From the NCBI GenBank assembly GCA_022829145.1, contig CM040758.1, positions 11,712,128-11,776,127 on the forward strand: DNA of 64,000 nt. The letters are read 5' to 3'. The notes under the pieces were generated by a model. That model made no database searches. It was not told where the DNA came from and was given only the letters and a program-made list of their open reading frames with translations. Every line of letters begins with the position of its first letter. Within the stretch, counting starts at the first letter, position 1. Below are positions 1-57,130 of this stretch, piece by piece. This DNA comes from Albula goreensis (Eukaryota > Chordata > Actinopteri > Albuliformes > Albulidae). Both the position numbers and the translations under genes were made by a program.

Positions 1-54
1 CACATTGTGAATCCTGAGTCACTGTTTCCCCCAGCATACTAGAGGCGATATGCA

Positions 55-44189
<44,135 letters not shown>

Positions 44190-44219
44190 CTGAGACACAC
44201 ACACACACACACACACACA
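44190..44219. repeat. (CA)n microsatellite abutting a splice acceptor
   Basis: About 12 CA units. On the adam19 strand they are TG units ending just before the tctcag acceptor of the exon at 44189. Confidence 0.95.
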
Positions 44220-44284
44220 TAGAGAAAGATCAGTACAGGCTTCTCATCTGTTTCTGACCAAAAAACACGGCAGGAAGAGACCCA

Positions 44285-44455
44285 ACACAGCTTACATTTT
44301 TGACATGCTCTCAATTTATGCAGCTGGATGTTTAACCAAAGAAATTTGGGTTAACTACCTTGCCCAAAAGTACAATGGCAGAGCACCACCAGGGAATCAA
44401 ACCAGCCCCTGAGTTACACACCCAGATCCCAAACAGTTATTCTACACTGCCAACT
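44285..44455 (+). repeat. SINE-like relic
   Basis: Block with GGGTTAACTACCTTGCCCAAAAGTAC and later GGGAATCAAACC...ACACTGCC, the layout of a widespread fish SINE core followed by a B-box-like end in reverse. Degenerate; family not named. Confidence 0.55.
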
Positions 44456-44576
44456 TCACTGTGAAAAAGCTTCTCTTGTAAGAATTATATTGGAGGAACA
44501 CAGTATCTGCTGGCTTCCTGTTTGATTCATGGTATTGCATCTAGCTGAAACTTGAGGTGAATATGGCCAGGTGGCT

Positions 44577-44580
<4 letters not shown>

Positions 44581-44632
<52 letters not shown>
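44581..44632. repeat. (GA)26 microsatellite
   Basis: 52 bp of uninterrupted GA. Confidence 0.97.
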
Positions 44633-45029
44633 ACACAAAGGTCAGTCCTCTGCTATTTCTCTCCCTCTATCTATTTCTGACACAAAAAATGCCAGAATAT
44701 TCATTCATTTCTTTTGGTGTTATTTCTGCTGAAATAAAAACAGTGTTTACAGAGGAAAAGCATCAGTCCTGAAGCAGACTGATTGCCCCGCAATCTTGGG
44801 CAAAGATGGGGCCCTGTCCTGCGACGTGATGGAAGAGGAAGATTAAAAAACAGATTTGATTGGGTAAAAAGAAAACAAAATAAAAAGGATGAAACTGGAA
44901 GTAGAATGCAAAAAGACAGTAAAACCATAGCTGTATGGATAAAAGGAAGGCAGGTGGAGGGATAGGTGTAAAAACAGAGATCCAGAGAAGAAAAAACAGC
45001 AGTAAAAAAGCAAATGTTCACACTATCAT

Positions 45030-45240
45030 AAGTCATTCAGCTGATTCTTTTATCCAAAGTGATTTACACTTGATTAGGCTCACCAAGGGCCAGTCCCCCC
45101 TGGGAGCAATGTGGGGTTGGCCTTACTCAAGGGCTCAACAGCAATGGTGTTCTTGCTATGGCTAGAACCATTGCTTGAACCACCAACCTCAGGTGTTCCA
45201 GCCCCACACCTTAGCCACTAGACTACAGGCTGCCCTGTGT
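45030..45240 (+). repeat. SINE-like relic (V-SINE/MIR type)
   Basis: Contains CTTTTATCCAAAGTGATTTACA, then CCCTGGGAGCAATG...CTCAAGGGCTCAACAG, then GAACCACCAACCT and TTAGCCACTAGACTACAGGC. This matches the recurrent order of the conserved core and reverse tRNA-like end of fish SINEs. Confidence 0.7.
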
Positions 45241-45758
45241 GTCTAGGCTGGAAATATTGGAGATATAATGTTCCCTGGCATTATGTTTCATTCTGACCAG
45301 CTTATCTGACACAAGCTTGAGATGTATATATGTTGTGCATACGGTGATACACTTCCCACAGAGAAAATCTGTGCTTGTTCTGCTTTGTTCATATGTGAAT
45401 GAGGGTCACATGCCTAAGGGCCATGGCTTCGCAGCAGTGAATGTCAGGTTTGATTATAACTACACTCCACAAACTGCATTACACAGATCCAGATAAATAA
45501 TAAAAAAACGCTGGTGATTAATGTTTGTGGAGAGCGAGCGCTGCTTTAAAAGGCCAGAATGCTGCAGAAATGAGGCTGGCAAGATGGGAATAAAATAAAT
45601 AAAAATAAACATCGCTGGTGTTGGGGAGCTTGTATTACGATGATGTCATATGATAAGAGGCCCCTGGGGGTATTGTTTTTACAAGGCGCGGACGATGTCA
45701 TGTCTAGATGAGAGGGGCCCTCGACCTAATATCATACACGTTACCCGGAGGGCAGAGA

Positions 45759-45759
45759 C

Positions 45760-45846
<87 letters not shown>

Positions 45847-45860
45847 CAGAGAGAGAGAGA
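45759..45860. repeat. (GA)n microsatellite
   Basis: About 100 bp of nearly pure GA, followed by a looser GA-rich zone at 45995-46110. Confidence 0.97.
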
Positions 45861-48800
45861 CATGATATGTTTATAGTAATCAGCAAGATATGTAATTGTT
45901 TTGCCTGTTGTTGTTGGTGATGATTTTATTTGTAAAATTTGTTTTAGCAACAAGTCATGCCAATAAAGCACCTTCAAACTGACACTGAATTTTACAGAGA
46001 TAGAGAGAGAGAGTGTGACAAAGAGATGGAATTGACTGAGAGTGAAAGGGATAAAGACATCGAAAAGACAGAGAGAGATAGAGAAAAAGAGAGTGAGAGG
46101 AAGAGACTGACACCCTGCTCTCCTGTTATAACCCCTTGTAAGGCAGTGATGACAGGAGCTGGAGGGGGAAGGGGCTGAGGGTCAGCCCAAACAGACGATC
46201 TCCTCCCATAAACACTGGCGACCCCCAGACCCCACAGTGAGGGACAGTAACACGGGTGGGAACCAGAGGGGGAGACGGTCACAGCAGCACTTCTCATAGA
46301 CGCAACAGGATCATATTCGGGAAGTCACTGGGGTGTATAAATATGTACACTGTCCAGATAAAATAAATCATTCTGACAATGTTTCTGGATGCCGTGGCCA
46401 TGTCATCACCGCAGCGATGTTGTGCTGAGAGAGCTTCGCTTAAGCTGGGGCTGGGTATGTAGGTCACTGTGCAAAGGCGTGGGTCTGTTTTCAAACGAAA
46501 GCCCCATTTATCCCAAATGTGATGCAACTGTTAAATGATAATGAATGCAGATGTAGCACTCCTGCACTACAGTGCTGTCTCTGTGGACTGGGTGTCATTT
46601 TGCCTGTGCTGGTTTGGAGTATGTATCTGTGTCGCTTTAATCTTTGCCATTTGGGAGGCTGAAACTCACCCAAAGAGACTAGTTGTGTCATCATTTTACC
46701 TGCTCACTCATTACTGCAAAGTCTTCTAGCAGCTACCTGTCATAGACCTTTGTAATATCCAGGCTAAACACTTCAAACATAGTTGCAGTGTACAAAAGTA
46801 TGACCTATTAATGAACAAAATATTTTCCTTCAAAAAAATCTAATTGACCTTAATCTTCATCACAAATAAATAATGAATTTGACAATCAAATCAAAGATTA
46901 AAGAATGACCTTTAAAGTGATTCAAGTGTTTCTCACAGTACACAGTGATAAGGAAAGACAAAGCATCTCCCTCTATTTTGTCATCCTTATGGCCTCTCCT
47001 GCCAGTCTGTCAATCCCACCCAGGGGTGGTGGCCCGCCGTGTGACTTCCATGTTGACATGTCACACGTTTCTTCTGTTGCTATCTGCTGCGAGCAGAGGG
47101 GCTAATAAACACGCAGCACACAAAAGGACCGCGGTGAGCGATAATTACTTGTTAGCGTTAAAGGTCACAACGCCACCGAGATACCCCAGTTCTGGGGTGC
47201 CACACAGAGACGAGGCGGGAGGTGACATTTACACAAGCGCCAACGCCTCCTCTCTAGCTGAGACAAAAAAGCCTGAACCCTGTGATTATGTGTTGGAGAG
47301 GGTGGGGGGTCCCTGCTCTGCATGTGGCCCTCCTCCTGCTTGGCTACTGTTTAATAAACGATGTGCTTAATTGGGCCGTCTTCCAAGAGTCCCTCAGCAG
47401 GCAGATGTCATGTTCATGCACAGAGAAGGGATGTTTCGCTGATGAGTGATGCACCATTCTGAGTAGGTCTTTAACGTGCAGTCAAATACATGTAGAAATG
47501 TCACTTTCAGAGCAGTTCAATCAAATACAGGGAAATTGGTAACACAGTCTATATTGCTAAATGACATTGGTAATAATAATAATAATAATAATCAATCATC
47601 ATCATTTTATCATCATCATCATCAAAAAAATAAAATAAGCTTTAAAATGACAATATATTATGTATCTATAATAATATACTGTACCGTTAATGCTATGAAT
47701 GTTAATTTATGCACATGGGTTTGCATGTATGAATTGTGAGTTGGGATTTTAACATCTGACATAAATGTACCCCATGCAGTTCTATTTGCTTTGTGCAGAC
47801 AGCTCTTTATAATTTGTGCATTTGAATGGAAATGACTTTCCCCTTTCTCCTTTCTTCATGGCATGATTGTGAAAGTTGTAACTGCAAGCAAACATCGTTA
47901 ACTTTGTAATTTCATGGCGATGCCAATAGGTTATGTTGATGCCATTTTATATTCATTTTGAAATGAGTGCTCCTTTTTCCAGGCCTCCAGTGTGTCTCTT
48001 AATTGGTTGACAAAGCACAGGTGTTAATGCGATGAACAAGGAGACTCTTCACTCCCCAGTGCTTCTGCGGAATTCTGCGGCCCATCTGTTACACTTTGAT
48101 GACTTTAGCTGCACATCCACTCCATATTTCTCACTTTACTTTTTACTCAGCAGTGCTGAAATTTCTGCTTTGGCTGCTTTGGGCTCCTCATGATAGTCTC
48201 CAAGGCACATTTGTGAAAAAATGGACAGCAAGAAATAGGGTGTAGTTGTGCACCACTGACTACCTCTTACTGTAGGCTGACCATTGCTATATGGGGAAAC
48301 TGAAAACCACGGATGTCTGACATGGCCTATGTTCACACAGGTGCCAGACTTCTCTTCAGAAATAGAAAAACCTAAAAGCATGCAGGCTTGTCACGCTCCA
48401 GTATCACCTCATTAACTTTATAGCTTATAAATGCCTTAAAAAAATGTAAAATGAAAAAACTCCCAGGGATATTTGTTATTGTTTGGATTGCTGAATCTCT
48501 TCATCAAAACTCATAAAACCACACATGCATTTTGTTTTAAACATTCTTTCCAAAATGGTTTAATTCCACCAACCAAGTGCCTCATGTGCAATGCAAATGT
48601 CTCTGCACTACAGACCAGCACAGCTTTGCTACCTGATAACGATAGGAAACTGGAAACACAGTACATGTGCATAGCTAGAAATAGTTCATGTAAATGGAAA
48701 ACTTAATTAAAGAACCATTTGTGAAGAATCTAAATGACAGCATCATATTTCTAGGCTTCTTTAAGTTATAAGAATAGAAACTAATTTCATGTTTTAGTGT

Positions 48801-50654
48801 ATATTTTCTCTCAGATACGAAGAACTAAAGGCAACCTTTGCAATTAATTGATCTTTCAGTGGTCAACGCAGACTATCAAATAATGCTCAAAACCCTTTGT
48901 CCTCTAACTGTAGTTATGTAGATCCATATACAGTATTTAGCATTCATCGGCTAAAGTGTGCATGCATGGCCAAAGGTATTTCTACAATCAGGAGATGCAG
49001 CTATGGATGGCAAACAATACATTAACTCCCTAAAAAAAGAAATAAATATATTTTAGCCTCACTGAGGAGACATAATGCTTCCACAGGACATTTATTAAAG
49101 AGAAGAAAACAACTGACACCACAAAATGTTTCAAACCTTCATGCTCAGGTCTTTGAAGTCCACCCGATACGCTTTGCTTAAAGGCGTGTACCACCTGGCC
49201 TCCCCTCACCTTATAGAATTCAGAGGCATGAACCACATAAATGTGACTTTTATTCTACTGCACCACCGTAAGGATGCAGCACGGCCGCTGCATTCCCCTG
49301 CCCATTACAGAACAACTGCAAGACCTGCTGAGAGAACTCCATTAAATAATTGAATGACACATCTCAAGGCACCAACACACACCCCCTCCACCCTGACTTT
49401 CAAAGGCAACAAAGGAGCTGGTGGACACCCTGGGCTGAGCACGGCGTCGGGTACAGAGATGAGAGGGTCGGGAACGTGGCGAGGCGAGGGATTTGATGAT
49501 GGAGAGAGAGATGCCCTTTGGTTTTTGGAGAGTTACACAACCAGGGAAGGGGAGGTGACTCAACACTTGGCCCTTTCAATGCTATGTGTGGGTTGATGCT
49601 AACAGAGGTGGACTGTGCACAGAGCGAAAAGGTCCAATACACAGCGGTTTCTGGGAACTTATATTTCTGGATTGGGAACAGTTTGGGAGATTTACGTATC
49701 ATCTGGAGAGTACATGGTCTAATCATTCATTTTATTAATTCCAAAAATGTCATTAATCATTATTAATCATTCACAGAGCTGGAATGGGAAATTTTACCCA
49801 TATTTCAAGTCCAACCTCTGTATTACAGAGGCGTCTTTACAAAGGACATGAACTATGTATGACGTCCAGAGAAACCCAAGATTACACACATCTGGAAGTT
49901 AAATATGATTGTCAGGTTAACATCCTTATCAAATAGCAGATAAATCTGTTCCAAAACTTTATTTTAGTATATGAAAACTTGTAAAATCAAGATACCCCTG
50001 GATATCGACCACTTTCACCCTTTGGAACAACAATTGAACCTTGCACCTCAGTAATAAAAAAACAGGCATTTTTTCCCCAGATGGACCATTAGGCTTTTAT
50101 GCAGACTAACAGAAACATATCGATCATCCAGTTTGTCCTCAGTGTAGCGTGTACCCCAGGTAGCTCCTGAGGAGAGGAAAGCCTCAGCACATTGATCACT
50201 CAGTGAAACCCTATTTCCAGAGCACTTCCATTTCACGCTCTGACAGTGTGCTCCTGGTATCGACACCCTCTTCATTAAAGCTCTGCTCATTAGGTAAGAG
50301 GCGGCAGCCGTGTGGTGTCAAACCTACGGGCTTCCGCAAAGGTAAATGAGAATCAAACATTATAATCCCTCACCGCCTCGTTCATTAATGTGAGAAAAGT
50401 GTTCATCTGCTGAAACATTAGCCTGGGGGGCTGAACGCATCAATGAATGTTATCTGCTGAATCGTTCTTGAGGGGCTGCTGAATTTTGTGAATGGCTTCC
50501 CTGTGCTACAATGCGGCCTCAGTCCCCCGAAAATGTTCAGCTTTCCCATGGGTCCACAGTGAAAGAACGGGCTGCTCACTGAGTGTGTCTATCACAGAAA
50601 ACAGAGATTTTACTGTACCTGGAATAATGTGACTTTCCCATGGGTTTGATCCAT

Positions 50655-50890
50655 TCATCTGAAATGTTTACCCCAGGGGTGGCCCACCCTGGATCAGCCA
50701 AAACTGCTGGTTTTTGCTTTCATCCCAAAAGAAGCAACCAGTTCTGACCCAAGAAACCAAGTGAGGTGAGTTAACTACGTAATACGATGCTTTAATTGAT
50801 CAATTAAGTTGCCGAGTAATGAGGAGGGTCAGCAGGCCCCGCACCCCTCCTGGACTAAGTCCTGAGAGACCTGTAGGTCCAATAGAACTT
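50655..50890. repeat. Fold-back element
   Basis: Palindromic fish repeat: CCACCCTGGATCAG...CTGCTGG at the left pairs with CAGCAGG...CTCCTGGACTAAG at the right, with TTAATTGATCAATTAA at its centre. Arms are degenerate. Confidence 0.65.
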
Positions 50891-52439
50891 TACACACCGC
50901 TAAGACAAAAGAACAGGCCACCTGAACCCCTCAGAGCTCACAGGCTAGTGCTTCCTATGAAATAAAACAATATTTTCAATGTTTGCACAATATGCTAAAT
51001 GTGTTTTTACAGAGGCAGCAGCTACATATTGACACTACGCAGAGTATTATCTCAGGTATGTGTCAGCCACAATATTATATCACAGCATCCAACTGCAAAC
51101 ATCCAACCAGGAACGTGTGTTCAGCATCAATGAGCTGACATTTGTGCTTCTCATAAATGTCAACAGGTGAGGCAATAAGAAGAACAAGGCCTAATCCTGC
51201 CCATGTCAGTATCCACTGTGGCCCACAGATCTGTGAGTCAGGAAAACAAGAGCCATAGTGTTGGACAGGGAGGAGCGAATTATTTGCCAAGGGACGACCT
51301 CACCTCATCACAAAGATACTGCTTTGGTACATCAGGTACCTGAAGTGTGTGCAGTATAATGTATAATGTACAGTAACATCATATGATAACATAGTTAACA
51401 CACTATTACAATACATCTCAAATGGTGTCAAACTGTATCATGTGGTTTTATTTAATTTTTGGTAGGTAAATGATGAGCGTAGTTGGGCTTGTTGTATACA
51501 TGATAGTAAAGTGGGATCTATCATCTGAAAAGCTCCCAGATTGTGCTAAAATCTCTCATTTTTTTATGTAAATTTGCTGACATGTTAAACAACCATGAAC
51601 AACATGTTAATGCTGGATAAATTTCCCCTGTTCATTATCTGGCAGAGTTCCCAGGCTACTCAGACCAAGATGCCCACCAGATGAGACTCTAGCAGTGAAT
51701 ATGAAGGGGGTTCTGCAGAGATGGTAGACATGGTCTAACAGTGAACATGAAGGAGTTTCCACAATGATAGTTGTAGGGAAGACATGGTTAACAGTGGCAT
51801 GAAGAACTATACTGTTCAATGGCCTGATACTTCGCATAGGATGTTAGATAACACCTGCAGCTAAGTTAGCTCACTGAAAGATGGCCGCGCTTTCATTCTA
51901 TCATAATAAGTGCTGGTTTTGACAAAGTGCAGTGCTCGGCTTTTCAAAGGAATATCTCAAATGTATTTATAGCTATGTAATTACAATGCTCTTACATAAG
52001 TATGATATACAACAATGCCAGTGGATAGTGTTAACTGACTAGGTTGGGATTGGATGTGGTGATGGGTTTAGTACTGAAGATGAGGAATTCATTGTGTAAT
52101 GCCCCCAAAAAATAGCAATACACAAAGCTCTGCTTCAAACACATGGCACTTACACTGTTTGTCTCAGAGCACAGCTAAACTTGGTCTTTTTTTTCCTTTT
52201 TACTGTGTTGTGAGCACTCTGCTGTGAGATCCAGGGATGGTTCATTGACTAACAGAGCAGACATAAGGCTGTGGGGCCGTTTCCCCTCTTGGCTTTATAA
52301 GAATCAATCTTTGGAGAGAAACTGAACAGAGATAAACAGACCTTGTGTGTTTTTGTGATGCTATATAAGCAGAGGTAGAGTTTCCATATGGTGCGTTTGG
52401 CTAATTGCAATCAACAATCTATTCAGTGAGCTGTTTGCC

Positions 52440-52580
52440 GTTAGTTCAGGCAATTACATACTTAAATGTGTGTTTTTCACACATTTAATTGTGTAATTGT
52501 CAAAATGCTATTGCAAAATGACCCATGTGTTTTTCTCACATTTAATTGTGCAATTGTCAGAGCGCCATTGCATTTAGTTT
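52440..52580. repeat. Tandem duplication of about 59 bp
   Basis: Two diverged adjacent copies share GTGTTTTTC(T)CACA, CATTTAATTGTG and AATTGTCA...CATTGCA or CTATTGCA. Confidence 0.65.
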
Positions 52581-52769
52581 ACCAAACATAAGTTCAGTAA
52601 GTTCAATTATAAAATAAAGGAACTTTCCAAACTATATTTTTTAAGAGACAAAAATTTCCAAGTCAAAATTAAGGCCTTGGTGTCAGGGTAGTATACATAT
52701 ATATGCAAATCATAATTATAATATTTACATTTAAATTTCATCTCTGCCTTCCCCCTGTCTTCAAATGAA

Positions 52770-52770
<1 letters not shown>

Positions 52771-52850
<80 letters not shown>

Positions 52851-52980
52851 AGGAACAAACACACACACACACACTCAGAAACAAACAAACACATGCCTGT
52901 GTGTGCCATGTATAGAAGTGAATGTGAATGCAAAAATATGGCCACATATTCACACACACACCCACATGAACACACACACA
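52771..52980. repeat. (CA)n microsatellite with CA-rich flank
   Basis: 78 bp of pure AC (52771-52848), then interrupted CA runs to about 52980, then a pyrimidine tract with CTCT repeats. Confidence 0.95.
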
Positions 52981-53129
52981 CCGCATAGTCTCTCTCTTTG
53001 TCTCTCCATTTTTCTCTCTCACACACGCATACGCACTTAATCACACTTCCGTCAACACGGCAGCACACAAAAACATAAACAGCGGCTGCAGCTTCCGAGC
53101 GAGGGAAGTCATATAACTCTGAGTGTGTT

Positions 53130-53480
53130 CCTCCATTTCCTCCTCCCTCCACAGCCCAGACACAAAAGCTCACTTCCAGCTTTTATCAGCCTAAATAAAG
53201 GGGTGTGCAGGCTGCCCCCCCTCCAGCGGTGGGAAACGTGGAGAGTCCGGGCCGTCACGGTGACCCGCTGACCCACTGAACGCTTGGACCCCCATTCATC
53301 ACGGAGCCAGCCGTCACCATCTGGGCACAATCAAGCAGGGCCTGACGTGATTCAGTCCTTCCTGAGGGGCCTCAGCCAGCCAGCCAGCCCCAGCCTGGCC
53401 ACGAGCCCAAAGCCCACCGCCACGTCCCAGGATGCAGGCCCCACAGCCAAAACAAGCAGCCCCAGCCACCAAAATAAAGG
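53130..53480. other. GC-rich patch
   Basis: Unusually GC-rich for its surroundings, with a short CAGC repeat (53379-53392). Reading frames are proline/serine low-complexity with no domain. Nature unknown. Confidence 0.5.
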
Positions 53481-56400
53481 TCATTAACCACTACTGCGGT
53501 GCGTGCAAAATAACAGTCCAAGGACCCTCCCCACACCTGCTTGCTGTGCAGCTCTGACACAGAACCTGACCATTCAGTTTGCCCTCTGCTGAAATGTTCC
53601 ATTGTGGGGGAGCGGGGATCGCTTCCTACGATTACAATTAAGGCCAATTTGATGAATAACCTTTCTAAAAATGGCAAAACTGACAGGAGGGGGTCAGACC
53701 GATTTAGCTGTTTAAAAAAAGAACACCATAGAGAAGGGACAAACATTGGATCATTTGTATCTCTTTGTAACAAGACATATAACTAAAGAGTAAAACTAAC
53801 AAAGCCGTCTCTATAATTTTACTGCTAAATTTGGTAAATGAAGCCTTAAAAACATATTGCCAGCCTCAAAACACAGGCGTCCTGAGGGAGTTACGATACA
53901 CACTACTTAAATTAGCCTACTGCGTGGTGTGTAGGCAAAGCCAATACTTTCTTTTATCCTTGGGCAAAAGCAGGCATGAGTTTGTGGAGGTGTTATGAAG
54001 TTAGAATTAAGAAAATTACATCATGACCTCAGTTTCTAAACCTCCCATTTTTTAATGAAAGAATTAATTCAAAGTTATTCTTCCCATAGCATTAGCAAAA
54101 TATATTACACAAGCACGTTCACATCTTATTTGTACCCAGTGTTCTGACATGTATGTGACAAATGAGTAGTGTTTAAATCTGCACAGTCATCAGGCTGCAG
54201 TTGATTTAAATGGCAAAAGCTGGAACCAATGTGACCCATCAGGATGAAGTTTGCTCACCGACAAACAGGAAACGGAACAGGGTCAATGTAAAACAATAGC
54301 TTACAGAGCCAGTATGCTTTCTCTATTGTAAAACTTCCCCTTTGTGCTCAAGGTCTGGATCATCCAGAAAACAACACACAGACATTTCAAAAAGACAAAA
54401 GAGGATTAAATAAATTATACATGATGTGAAATATTTTTTCACAATATTTTTGCACCACCTTATTTCCTAACACAAATACAGCCATTCTGGCAAGCAATCT
54501 GATTTATCATCATGATTTTTGTATTGACTGGGTCCTCAGAGAATTAATTAAAACAAAAGGTCAGGAAAAACAACCAATGCTGAAAAAGGGTCTCCAAGTA
54601 TAGTGAGCAGTTTGGGAATACTGGAGGAATGGTCCTCCATTTTTACAATTCCTGGAGCTGGGCTGAATTCACCATGATTACAAATGCATGAACACTTTTC
54701 TAAAGAAAAACATGAGTCACTTTTGCAAAGATGTGCCTTTTTACTTCTCAGTTAGACTTCTTCACACATTTCAAAGCTTTGAAAAGTTCATGTGTAGTAA
54801 GAAGACCATTAATTTATTTACAAATCAAACCTGTCCTTTTATGTGTGAGCAGCTGCTCTGTAGTCTGAGCCAAACTGTGAAAGATATAGATTTTCACTAA
54901 GAAACAACAAAGCTCTCATTACAATATGATCCATCCCAAAATAAACAAACACAGTATTAATTCCAGCTGTTCATCTTGTGAGAATGTAAATGGTTATTCT
55001 TCAAAGCAAAAGTCCAGGGAGCCATTTAATTTTTCATCTTCATTCATTTTCTGGCCATGGTGAACAGCTATCACTGTCCTGCAGCTCAGAAAACAGTATC
55101 GCATCTTGCTAATTCAATAAATTAAACACAGGCAAATGGCTGATTAGCAATGCTGTTCCCATGGAGATTAAATATCACATTTTCTAAAAAAGTAAATTCA
55201 CTGTATGCATCAAGATGTGTCAATAGACTCACAATCTGCTGCTCGTCACTGTCTTTGTTTACTTGAGAGACTTGGCTTTTTCAACCAGTGTCATTGGAAC
55301 ATTTACTGAAGTGTAGTTGAAGAACTCTTCAAAAACTCTCAAGAGGGAAAGTGATGGATTTCAGAGTGGTCACCCTATACAGTGATTGACTTTTTAAAAA
55401 GTAAGGGATATTTTATAATATTTCATTACTGTCACATCAGCTTGACATCATCTAGGTGGGTGGGTCTTCAATAGTGAAGACAGCAGTTGAAAGAAGAGAT
55501 GTAAATGCGATCCACACCTATCAAGTTCATCCCCTTCTCTGAACCGCCCTTTAGTAATCTGACCAATATTCTTTGTATGCATTTCCATAACAGCATGTGC
55601 AGGTCCCTGATGGTGAAGCATGAATCTCAAGGTAACTTGAGATATGAGCATCAACATTTGGAGTCTAGCAGGGAAAACAACCCTCTTAAGATATAATACT
55701 CTTTTATATATTACAGAGTGATCTTCTGTAAGGGAGTGCTTTTCCATATTTTGAGTCGTGCATAGTGCCACTCAGCATAAAGAAATGAGGATAATTATTA
55801 TCTTCATAATAATCATAACACAGATTGCAGATTCCTCATTGAAACGTTTCGAGTAGACTAAGAAGTGCATACGGAGCAGGTTTGGGGGCACTGCTTGGGT
55901 GAACCCCACTGAAGCATTGGAAGACTACTGACATAAGCATTCTTAGGAAGATGATAATATATGATAATAAGCACAGGCCATTCCGCCCATCATTATAACT
56001 ATGCGCCACAGAGTGTCCAGCCCTGCATAGGGCCTGCATTTGAACATCTCAATGGTCTATGCCTACACTCACATGACCTAGCCCGCTGTTCCACAGCTCT
56101 GTGTAAAAGCACACTTCTGTGCTTAAGTGTGGCATTCACCTCCTGCAAATTTCAACTCATTTTAATTAATTTGCCTTTGTTCACTGACTCAGATCAACTT
56201 GAAAACCCATTTATGGTTTACTCTGTTAATCCCATTTATGAATATAAAGAGCTAAAACAATCCCATCTCTGCTTTGTTTTTGGCTAAATCTGAATGCTTC
56301 ATAGTAGCCTTAGACATGCAGAATCTAAGATGTAAGATAAAAAGCACCCACCCAAAGAGACAAGGTAACCTCCATATAAGTATACAGCTTGCGCATAATG

Positions 56401-56869
56401 TTGGATTTAGTAGATTTACCTGAATACCAGACCTAGAACACATGAAAGTAACTAAATCCCAGTCCAGCTTGATTGATTCTGGGAATTAAAACATTGTGAG
56501 GATCTGAGAAGGGGCTTGCGAGGAAACCACTTGTGCAAGCCGGTGGCTACATGTGTGCATGTGTATTACCAAATCAGTAGGGAGCTGTTTACCTGGCCAG
56601 TGGCGGTAAAGTAAATTGACAGGTGTGGTGGTTTCATCCGAGCCACCGGGACCCTGTGGGACCACTGCGGAAGGTCATGTGGCAGAATCAGACTGGGACA
56701 GATGCTACAGCACTCCCTATTGCGGCGCCCGTCTAAACTACAACCCAACTCATCTGGATAAAGGATGACGTGTACTCCTAAATCAAAATAACGCAGATTT
56801 TCAGATTTGATTCTGGTATAGCGTATGGCACATTGCCCTTTTTTTAAACCACCTGAACTGAGCTGTGCT

Positions 56870-57130
56870 ATAAACCCACCGGCTGAGGTGCAAGTGGTGG
56901 TGCACATGATTCCTCTGATTCTCATGGCAGCAATTCTTTGCGACCAGGGTTTAACTGGCTTAACACCCGGTATTCCCTGGCGAGGCTGAGCCAATTCTTT
57001 CCTTGCCCATGTGACCTCCGGCCACAGCTGGTAATGGTGCAGCTGGGACTGCAGAAGCCAGTCTTGGACACACAGCTGCACCATGAACACGTGCTTTCAC
57101 TCAATGAGCTACCCAGGAGGCATCATGTAT
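56870..57130 (-). repeat. Candidate tRNA-derived SINE
   Basis: The minus strand starts GGGTAGCTCATTGAGTGAAAG near 57095-57115, like a tRNA A box. A 174-codon open frame runs through it (57090-56566) with no recognisable domain. SINE identity is tentative. Confidence 0.35.

Noticed and set aside
51312-51347. 36-nt minus-strand segment between ttcag and GTGAGG
   Set aside because: The splice sites look passable, but the phase does not join to the 44189 exon and there is no family match.
54311-54360. 50-nt minus-strand segment with phase 2 end and GTAAGC donor
   Set aside because: Its translation does not match the expected prodomain sequence; probably chance.
55224-55260. Strong GTGAGT donor on the minus strand
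   Set aside because: All upstream frames close quickly and no acceptor gives a plausible exon.
56566-57090. 174-codon minus-strand open frame
   Set aside because: No recognisable domain and composition unlike adam19 exons. It overlaps a tRNA-like SINE candidate, so a non-coding repeat is more likely.
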